This document shows, one piece after another, positions 58,701 to 64,000 of a stretch of DNA of 64,000 bases (its first letter is position 1; each line of letters begins with the position of its first letter). Both the position numbers and the translations under genes were made by a program. The notes under the pieces were generated by a model. It did not search any database. It saw nothing but the letters and a program-made list of their open reading frames with translations, and was not told the origin of the DNA. Source of the DNA: Paracentrotus lividus (lineage: Eukaryota; Echinodermata; Echinoidea; Camarodonta; Echinidae); the NCBI GenBank assembly GCA_940671915.1, contig CALNVZ010000641.1, positions 10,147,966 through 10,211,965 of the forward strand, read 5' to 3'.

Positions 58701-61700
58701 TAAATAAGGGCCGCCATTGTCCCCTGGTCCTTCTATTTCTGCCCCACATATCTGGATGACGGAGCCTGGATGATAGGTTTCATATATATTGATCGACGTA
58801 GGAATGACCTTCTCTTCATAATAAAGATCTAAAAGAAAAAATAAGGTACATTAAAAAAAAACAATATTAATAATAATAATAATAGTACCAGGGGTAATAA
58901 TAATGTGATTTGTATTGCGGACAATCCACTCTTGTAGAATGGTCAAGGCGCATCATATTGATAATTATTACCAGGCTTAGCTAGGCTACATTGTATATCC
59001 CGACAAATTGCTCACAGCATTCAAGGAATTTCTTCCAACCAATACCCATTCACCTCACTTGGGTCGAGTGTGACAAATTGGTCGATTAATCTCCAGTCAA
59101 AGACAGTTGGAACCACGTACCTTGTGATCATTAGTCTGACGGATGACTTTTCCACTTGACCATACCACCTCAGTCTATGAATCATTTCCCCTCACATTAT
59201 TTTTTGTATGTGGTATATTTATGTTTATTTTAATACAATTATTACAATTTAAAGGAAATTTTGCTTTAAATACACTGTATTAGAAAATAATGAGTAATAT
59301 CATTGCCCTTCTCACACAGCGACCCAAGAGACCAAAAGGCTCTATAGTTTGTAAGTCAATATTTTGCATTGGAAATCCACCAAGCCTCCTTTGATTATCG
59401 ATTACATGAACATCTAATATGTCATTCAATTCTTTACTTTGTGCATTATCATGGTATCAACATGAAAGAATATAATCATACTACATGTACTGCAACCCCA
59501 TAAATGGCATGCAGGAAAATTACTGTTTTTCTCAAAAAATGCACCCAGCCTACTTCATGAAAATGATGACTAGGGAAAATAAAACCAAACCCCATTTTTT
59601 CCCAAAGACTATTTTTTTTCTTCACAAGTAAATGTCAGGCAATGCATGCCATAGAAAAAAAAACCAAGTTATTAAAGTGCACATTTTCATTAAGACTTCA
59701 TAAAAAAGTGAATTATTGATGTCTCTAATCTGTAATAAAAAAGAGAGAGTACCTATTTATCAAGTCATCGCATCTGGGGGGCATTTCATCAAAGGACTTG
59801 TCGGACATTTTATCCGACAAATTTGCTCTCAGCCAATCAGATGCAAGCATTTCAGTAGCTTATAACACTTTGTCGGATAAAACGTCTGACAATTCCTTTG
59901 ATGAAATGCCCCCCTGATGTGACTTATAAATCCTACCAAACTTTTAGAAATAAGATCTTGGTTTGTCAGAAAAGATTGATGATACGACAGAGAGAAGAAA
60001 AGGGGGAGAAATAGAGAAGAGAAAAAATAATAAAAGAGAAATAATGGGAAAAGAAGAATAGATACATGAAGCCAAACAAAATCAGAGAGAGAAAGACAGA
60101 AAGAAAGACAAGGGGATGGAGAGATAGGAGGAGAAAAAGAGATGTAATGGCTTATGACGACACCTACCTTTACCAATTTAAAGGGATTGTTTAACTTCAT
60201 TCTGGATCTAAAAAAATACTTTCCCAACTAATGCTGTAATTAGGCTTATGTAAAGTGCATAGAGAATAACTTATTTTATTATGCGCTATATAAAAATGAC
60301 TTCTTTATTATTATTATTATTATTGCTCAATTTTAGGTCAAACAGGAACTGTCAGAGATTTTGAAGCTAATCAGTTGTTTAATTGCGGAGATAATGATGA
60401 CTGAATATCATTATAACTGTACATGGATATGCTTAATATAACACTTTTAACACTGCCATCAATGGAGGGAAAATAATCATTTATTATGAAGCATGTACTG
60501 TATTCGCTGTTATTTTCGCGCGATTAATTTTTCGCGCTTAGAGGCCGCAAAACATATTTGCGGGTTCTTAAATTCGCGCTGAATATGTACGAACGCAATT
60601 AACCCCATTCAAAGCATGCATAAGAAATCATGCTCGTATATTCGCGTGTTTTTAAATTCGCGCCGTACAATCTTTGCGCGAAATCCGCGAAAATAAATGT
60701 ACCGCGAATATTTCCACGTTTACAGTAATTGATGCATAGACAATGCATTTTTCAAGGTTTCCTCTTGACACATGGAAATGCACTGAAAGAATGTAAGGCC
60801 CCGCAGCTCAGATTCATGCATGCCTTTATGAAATTACTCAATCCCTTTAAAATATTGGTACTAGATTAAAGGAGGAGTCCGGACTAAAATTAAAAAGCTT
60901 TGTAAAGTAAAGTAAAATTTAACAAACACAACACAGAAAATTTCATCAAAATCGGATGAAAAACAACAAAGTTATGCATTTTTTTAGGTATTTAATTTTT
61001 TTCGTAAAACAGTTCTTGGCATTGTCTCATTGTCTCATTTGAATATTTGAATATTCAAATGAGCAAAATGATGATGTCACAGTCCCCCTACTTCTTGTGT
61101 ATTTTATTATATGACATCCTATTTTTCTCATTTTTTCATATATTGCGTATACAGAAAATCTATCCCTCATAATGAAATAGGTAAAAGCACTAGTGACCTT
61201 GAACATTCCACAAGGATTAATCCCTGTTTTTATGTCCTTGGGGCAGAAAATCTTGATAATTGGTATTTCATACAATAAAATACAAAGAAAGTAGGGGGAC
61301 TGAGACATCATCAGTTTGCCAATTTGAAGATGGCAAAAACTATTTCCTTAAAAAAATTCAAAACCTAAGAAAATTCATAACTTTGCTATTTCTGATCCGA
61401 TTTTGATGAAATTTTCAGTGTTGTGCTTTTTAGATTTTACTTTATTTTTCTAATAATGCAAAAATCCAGCCCGGAGGAGTCCTTTAATGACAGAGGGTGC
61501 CCACAGTATACAGTACAAATCATTGCATACATGTACATGTATGATGTCACTTTTCTTCCCTAACATAAGTAAAATTTTGATTTATCACAAAAGAATGAGC
61601 TAGACTATAATGAGATGGAGTGCCTATCCACATGTAACAAGCCTTTACCTCTGAATTTACTAATCTCGCAAAACTACTGGTACATTATTTTTATCATCAA

Positions 61701-61814
61701 AGGATCATGATAAAGAGATAGCCTACCTATGAAGTCATTGCCTCTGAAGTCACCTATCTTGCCAAACTGCGTCTCTGCAGAAGGTGTTTTCTCCCACCAC
61801 GTTCCATAAGTACG
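46663..61814 (-). CDS. FBXL4: F-box/LRR protein FBXL4, 13 exons, N-terminus outside or not found
   Basis: Exons in transcript order are 61814-61727, 58828-58684, 57980-57891, 54447-54225, 53733-53593, 52707-52598, 52076-51967, 51280-51151, 50689-50600, 49107-49000, 48479-48393, 47725-47621 and 46792-46663. The total is 1557 nt (518 codons plus TAA), with every phase matching. Human FBXL4 is 621 residues, so about 100 N-terminal residues are missing. The order of parts is a discoidin-like region ([24 protein letters not shown]), [13 protein letters not shown]-box ([19 protein letters not shown]), then leucine-rich repeats ending [13 protein letters not shown]4 is the substrate receptor of an SCF ubiquitin ligase at the mitochondrial outer membrane, known to restrain mitophagy by removing BNIP3/NIX. 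It is convergent with the ankyrin gene. Confidence 0.95.
46793..47620 (-). other. FBXL4 last intron
   Basis: Contains a foldback at about 47440-47597 and G-rich tracts near 47200-47330. A weak dispersed repeat at 46845-47025 resembles sequence near 54930-55000. Confidence 0.45.
47440..47597. mobile_element. foldback MITE (gcaattgatt family)
   Basis: gagttacaatcaattgcaaa is inverted against tttgcaattgattgtagttc, with CCAGAC/CAGGGCACTGG-like ends. Related to 12207-12335 and 4924-5088. Confidence 0.7.
47621..47725 (-). CDS. FBXL4: FBXL4 exon 12 of those visible
   Basis: 105 nt encoding [20 protein letters not shown] and [14 protein letters not shown], matching [20 protein letters not shown]. 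Acceptor tgtgtacag, donor gtatgt. Confidence 0.94.
48119..48205 (-). mobile_element. tRNA-derived SINE, Thr-like head, inverted copy
   Basis: On the - strand it reads cttgccatagctcagtcgg, then cctgtctagtaatcagg (anticodon AGT position) and ggttcgaatctcg (B box), with the tail attttctctgctaatttttt. It mirrors the + copy at 48214. Confidence 0.7.
48214..48320 (+). mobile_element. tRNA-derived SINE, Thr-like head
   Basis: cttgccatagctcagttggt (A box), cctgtctggtaatcagg (GGT anticodon position), gattcaaatcc (B box) and the tail tttctttgctcattttttt. The acceptor stem is unpaired. It is head-to-head with the copy at 48119-48205. Confidence 0.75.
48393..48479 (-). CDS. FBXL4: FBXL4 exon 11 of those visible
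   Basis: 87 nt encoding [20 protein letters not shown] and KKLYLTSI, matching [20 protein letters not shown]. Acceptor caccctag, donor gtaagt. Confidence 0.92.
49000..49107 (-). CDS. FBXL4: FBXL4 exon 10 of those visible
   Basis: 108 nt encoding [35 protein letters not shown] and a split Cys. It matches [20 protein letters not shown] and GCPLLEELDLGWC. Confidence 0.95.
49318..49512 (-). repeat. dispersed repeat, reverse copy
   Basis: cctcaagtcctcaactactc and cggttcctaaccca are the complement of the segments at 28640 and 54840. Unclassified. Confidence 0.6.
49860..50170 (+). mobile_element. LINE 3'-end remnant
   Basis: In frame pieces the sequence reads [15 protein letters not shown] and [12 protein letters not shown] before a stop, as in CR1/L2 C-termini. 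It is followed by aattaagcgctttgtatc. Confidence 0.65.
50193..50485 (+). mobile_element. tRNA-derived SINE (Met-CAT-like head, ATT tail)
   Basis: A box tggctcagtgg and B box ggttcgagccc are intact. The anticodon loop is CTCATAA. An unrelated body of about 200 bp follows, then gcgctatataattattc and ATT repeats. The pol III promoter appears functional. Confidence 0.8.
50600..50689 (-). CDS. FBXL4: FBXL4 exon 9 of those visible
   Basis: 90 nt encoding [20 protein letters not shown] and VVQQIALSC, matching [20 protein letters not shown]. Acceptor tttttcccag, donor gtaagt. Confidence 0.93.
50690..51150 (-). other. FBXL4 intron, nothing recognised
   Basis: No repeat or coding structure seen beyond AT richness. 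Confidence 0.45.
51151..51280 (-). CDS. FBXL4: FBXL4 exon 8 of those visible
   Basis: 130 nt encoding [40 protein letters not shown] and VF. It matches [20 protein letters not shown] and SLKRLVLYRTKVEQTAL. Confidence 0.95.
51281..51966 (-). other. FBXL4 intron with an ATT microsatellite
   Basis: An ATT run lies near 51693-51721, with a likely retroposon tail around it. Nothing else recognised. Confidence 0.5.
51967..52076 (-). CDS. FBXL4: FBXL4 exon 7 of those visible
   Basis: 110 nt encoding [36 protein letters not shown] and a split codon. It matches [20 protein letters not shown] and NETCLEVISEMC. Confidence 0.95.
52077..52597 (-). other. FBXL4 intron, nothing recognised
   Basis: No recognised repeat or coding structure. 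Confidence 0.4.
52598..52707 (-). CDS. FBXL4: FBXL4 exon 6 of those visible
   Basis: 110 nt encoding [36 protein letters not shown] and a split Arg or Ser. It matches [20 protein letters not shown] and LSWTGNRGFISVAGFSRF. Confidence 0.94.
52825..52845. repeat. GT dinucleotide microsatellite
   Basis: Short gtgtgtgtgt run in an FBXL4 intron. Confidence 0.8.
53104..53210 (-). pseudogene. decayed copy of the FBXL4 F-box exon (older)
   Basis: On the - strand it reads gagtcttgatgtcctgtgta, ttgctgcaaacattgc and aactcaacttacaacctat. It matches exon 53733-53593 with several deletions and an in-frame stop (TAG) where the true exon has Val-Glu. Confidence 0.75.
53366..53470 (-). pseudogene. decayed copy of the FBXL4 F-box exon
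   Basis: On the - strand it reads gagccttgatgacctgtgta, acattgtttgggaggcactg and acttacaaaatactggacag, then the donor-like gtaagatgaa. The reading is [10 protein letters not shown], then CTLFGRH and a stop. The cys-thr codons have expanded as tacatgtacatg. Confidence 0.8.
53593..53733 (-). CDS. FBXL4: FBXL4 exon 5 of those visible (F-box)
   Basis: 47 codons, phase 0 to 0, encoding [33 protein letters not shown] and [13 protein letters not shown]. It matches the human F-box [20 protein letters not shown] and HLNLQPYW. This is the segment that binds SKP1 in F-box proteins. Confidence 0.96.
53793..53948. mobile_element. small element of the cggatccagg TIR family
   Basis: gtggcggatccaggaggggg at the left is inverted against tctgtatcccccactg at the right. 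The interior has ctctataattttaaa as in the giant palindrome. Confidence 0.6.
54225..54447 (-). CDS. FBXL4: FBXL4 exon 4 of those visible
   Basis: 223 nt encoding [20 protein letters not shown], an acidic linker ([19 protein letters not shown]) and NGCFDILP. It matches [20 protein letters not shown] and NGYFDKLP, joining exactly onto ELIQL of the F-box exon. Confidence 0.95.
54560..54910 (+). repeat. dispersed repeat, gcgagagcgaac family
   Basis: About 350 bp homologous to 28335-28700, sharing agagcgaact, ttcattcaaatgggcctg, gcattgtgggttaggaa and ttgagtagttgagga. Confidence 0.75.
54911..55482. other. FBXL4 intron, weak dispersed repeats
   Basis: Words such as atcaggactgggaaatctgc and ataacaaatatttattgagc resemble 46860-47010. 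No gene is recognised. Confidence 0.4.
55492..57623. mobile_element. giant foldback element, about 0.9-kb near-perfect arms
   Basis: 55572-56467 is the reverse complement of 56561-57455 with few mismatches, around a spacer of about 93 bp. The outer ends agtgtccggatccagg and cctggatacgccactg are inverted, and a 9-bp direct repeat gaatagttt flanks it (55483-55491, 57624-57632). This size and duplication length would suit a Mutator-like or other long-TIR DNA transposon. The arms carry the same 63-67 codon open frame ([17 protein letters not shown] start) with no recognised domain. It lies in an FBXL4 intron. Confidence 0.85.
57891..57980 (-). CDS. FBXL4: FBXL4 exon 3 of those visible
   Basis: 90 nt encoding [29 protein letters not shown] and a split codon. 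It matches [20 protein letters not shown] and FKPCIKQIN. Confidence 0.92.
57981..58683 (-). other. FBXL4 intron, nothing recognised
   Basis: A 75-codon + strand open frame (58118-58345) has no recognised family and is probably chance. Confidence 0.4.
58684..58828 (-). CDS. FBXL4: FBXL4 exon 2 of those visible
   Basis: 145 nt encoding [40 protein letters not shown] and PYLLDNHS. It matches [20 protein letters not shown] and HPGAVIRILAC of the discoidin-like region. Confidence 0.94.
59776..59914. mobile_element. foldback MITE (ggggggcatttcatcaaagga ends)
   Basis: ggggggcatttcatcaaagg is inverted against cctttgatgaaatgcccccc, and ttgtcggacattttatccga against cggataaaacgtctgacaa. Well preserved. 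Relative at 17380-17520. Confidence 0.85.
60496..60727. mobile_element. TACTGTA-ended MITE, copy 3
   Basis: tactgtattcgctgtta to acgtttacagta, with gcgcgattaatttttcgcgc inside. It is the best-preserved of the three copies. Confidence 0.88.
60868..61490. mobile_element. large foldback element, about 620 bp
   Basis: attaaaggaggagtccgg at the left and ccggaggagtcctttaat at the right are the ends. The arms pair over much of their length (for example ttcatcaaaatcggat with atccgattttgatgaa, and agtccccctacttctt with aaagtagggggact). Confidence 0.8.
61727..61814 (-). CDS. FBXL4: FBXL4 first visible exon
   Basis: 88 nt encoding [20 protein letters not shown] and GDFRGNDFI, matching FRTYGTWWDQCPSA of human FBXL4 near residue 100. 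Acceptor ttcttacag, donor gtaggc. Confidence 0.95.
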
Positions 61815-62686
61815 CTGTAAGAAAAAGGGAATGACATGTTTATGCATTTCAAAATTTTGTATAATTTTGGGAGATACAGAAAAGGTATTATAACCCGTTG
61901 TATACTGAGAACTTTTTACAAAACCAAATGAATCGTGATTGTCAAGCATGCTTGCAAGAAATTCTTTTAATTTACAGGTGAAACAAAGACAGCTTTAAAT
62001 AGATTAATATCAGATAATTCAAATGATATAAGGTCTTTATATGTTTATGCAATCATGAGTGAAATAAACGGTCGACAAGAGGGGTGTTCTATGTTTCTTC
62101 AGCCCGCATATACATGTATGCGGGCTTAGTATACAACAGGTTAATTATTTTAACTCACTGCCAGATCCTAAGACTATTGTAATAAGAATCATGAGGTAAC
62201 TCATTTTAGTAAATGGATGAATGCTAAAATGGCTTCCTATTTTAAGATAATCTCCTCTGAGTCATTTTTATTCAGGGTCTTTCTGTTCTAATTCCAATCA
62301 TGTGAGTCAGAATGTTTCAAATAGACCTTACATTTTCAAACCCTTTCACATGAATAAAACGTAACCATAAAATGTGTCAGTAAGATATCCCTGTAAATAG
62401 AATGTAAAACAAGTTCCTGACTTGGCTCCCCCCCCCCCTCACAAAACGTCAAATTAACTCACAAGCACATGCAATAAGTGGAATGGACAATAATACACAA
62501 TAACATATCAAATTCGAAAAAAAAACGTTAATCTTAAAGCAGCAATTAATTTACAAACACATTTTATGTTTACAAATCTCAGTCACACCAGGGAAACCAA
62601 CACCAGACCAACCAAAAGATTACATGTCTCAAATGGCAAGATAGTGGTCAGTTTGGAATCGGTCTAACTATTGTGTGAAGGTATAT
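61815..62686. other. FBXL4 upstream intron, nothing coding recognised
   Basis: I looked for the preceding FBXL4 exon (the YGDFT..AAVF region) and did not find it. It contains a perfect 10-bp stem hairpin, agcccgcata/tatgcgggct, at 62101-62126. Confidence 0.4.
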
Positions 62687-63464
62687 GGGCCATTCCACGG
62701 TCGGGAGGACATTTGTTGTTTTCTTCTTTTTGCTTTATCTCAAATTCAGGTAATACTTTGGGCTTTAAACTTCTCTGAAATTATTATTACATTGGGGGAC
62801 ACAGATTAAATTTAATTTTACCTTCAAATTGTATGTCCTTATAGGAGAATCAGAACTATACATAGTTTGAAGCATGTGGGACTACATGCAATTTTTAAAA
62901 GTTTTTTAGACTTTGACAGAAAACTATAATTCCTTTTGCAATTTTTCCAACAGGATAATCTGAAGAATATTAAGTCACACCTAAATTAACAATGAAATTC
63001 AATCTGAAGACACAGAAAAGCTTTGAAAATTCAAAATATATCTTGACGGACAAACTGTAACGCGAGTTACCGTAACGCGAGTTACCGACATTAACGCTCC
63101 CTGTATTTTACCTGTTGATTTTTTCTTCACTTTGATGCAGTTGATAGGTTAGAAATATGCTATGTTCAGCTTATGATAGAATTTTTTTTGCCAACATGGT
63201 ATTGTTTTGTAACAGTTCACTCTAATCTGCATCATGATTTTGACCATGTCCTTTTTGCGTAACGCGAGTTACCGAAGTTTAACGACCCGAGAATCTGAAC
63301 GAGCTTGACAAATATTGTTCTTTTTTTAATCCATTTGGTAAGTCTATGTCTCCTTTACATATGGTGCAAAAAGTAACTTCTAAATCCTAGCAGTTTGAAA
63401 GATAGAGGACTTTAATCGTGAAAGGTACCGGTTATTTGTAACGCGAGTTACCGTGGAATGGCCC
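62687..63464. mobile_element. 778-bp element, GGGCCATTCCACGG ends, hairpin-word repeats
   Basis: The ends gggccattccacgg and ccgtggaatggccc are perfect inverted repeats. Inside, gtaacgcgagttaccg occurs four times (63057, 63072, 63259, 63438), each a GTAAC/GTTAC hairpin. No ORF of note. Confidence 0.8.
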
Positions 63465-63589
63465 GTATTAATAATTGATTGTGAATAAACAAGGGTAGGC
63501 CAAAAATATACATTTGTCCATCTACATGCAAAGTGATTCAGCTTTAAAGTACACAGTAACTGGTCAACACAGAAAATTGCACTAAAATG

Positions 63590-63870
63590 GGTTAATAGTG
63601 AGTGAAGGAGTGAACAAACAAATGGACGAGTGAATGAACGAATGAGTGAGTGAGTGAGTGAGTGAGTGAGTGAATGAATGGGTGAATGAATGAATTGATG
63701 AATGAATGGATGAATGAATGAATGAAGAAAGGAAGGATGGAATGAATGAATGAATGAATGAATGCATGCATGAATGAATGCATGAATAAATGAGTTAATG
63801 AAAAAGAGATTGTGATGAATGACTTCATGAAGGAAGGATTGAATGAATCAATGAATAAATGACTGACTTA
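63590..63870. repeat. TGAA/TGAG tetranucleotide microsatellite
   Basis: Long runs of tgaatgaatg and gagtgagtga. The His/Ser-rich - strand readings are repeat artefacts. Confidence 0.9.
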
Positions 63871-64000
63871 TTCATTGAATGAGTTCATAAATAAACAAAT
63901 TTATTTTTTTCATACATGTTCGCTGGGTGACTCTAGAACTTGAGAAAAATCAAGTGAGCACATTAAATGTAATGTAGTATGAAAAAATGAACAAATGTGA

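Larger units (their letters stand above)
58829..61726 (-). other. FBXL4 intron with several elements
   Basis: Contains ATT retroposon tails (58860-58950, 60270-60335), a foldback (59776-59914), a TACTGTA MITE (60496-60727) and a large foldback (60868-61490). A purine-rich tract lies at 59980-60150. Confidence 0.6.

Noticed and set aside
63582..63828. Ser/His-rich open frames on the - strand
   Set aside because: Artefacts of the TGAA/TGAG microsatellite.

Overview
This is a eukaryotic, AT-rich, intron-rich window from a marine invertebrate. The many TACATGTA-type words, the tRNA-derived SINEs with ATT-repeat tails, the CR1/L2-like LINE remains and the dense small palindromic elements would fit an echinoderm, most likely a sea urchin. 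That species call is inference only. No bacterial-style genes, operons, CRISPR array or rRNA genes are present.

Two real genes face each other. On the + strand, 293 to 31315, lie 22 intact coding exons of the PP6 regulatory ankyrin-repeat subunit family (ANKRD28/44/52). The gene enters from the left with its first exon(s) outside the window and ends in the family's acidic tail ending SDSETY. One further exon at 1781-1832 is recognisable only in decayed form (a TGA codon and a net loss of about 19 nt), so the reading frame is broken as sequenced. On the - strand, 61814 down to 46663, lie 13 intact exons of FBXL4 (discoidin-like region, F-box, leucine-rich repeats, stop). They cover about 518 of roughly 620 residues; the N-terminal exon is outside the window or not recognised. 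All FBXL4 splice phases join correctly. The two genes are convergent and about 15 kb apart.

The most striking feature is exon debris. Partial, decayed tandem copies of coding exons lie beside many true exons of the ankyrin gene (6.5, 7.2, 8.2-8.5, 10.7-11.1, 23.3, 23.6, 25.3 and 25.9 kb) and beside the F-box exon of FBXL4 (53.1-53.5 kb). One copy, at 21971-22113, is still open and differs from its neighbour almost only at silent sites. A 24-nt microexon candidate lies at 13683-13706.

The rest is repeats. Foldback/MITE elements are numerous, including a roughly 2.1-kb giant palindrome with about 0.9-kb arms inside an FBXL4 intron (55492-57623), a hAT-like foldback at 35.9-36.5 kb, three copies of a TACTGTA-ended MITE and several elements starting GGGCC. 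Three tRNA-derived SINEs form an inverted pair plus a single copy. A broken non-LTR reverse transcriptase lies at 43.6-45.0 kb, with LINE 3' ends at 17.7 and 49.9 kb. Minisatellites and microsatellites include a 22-bp array at 39.7-40.2 kb, a GAT tract at 22.5 kb and a TGAA/TGAG tract at 63.6 kb. The intergenic region 32.7-46.6 kb holds repeats and no gene I can recognise.
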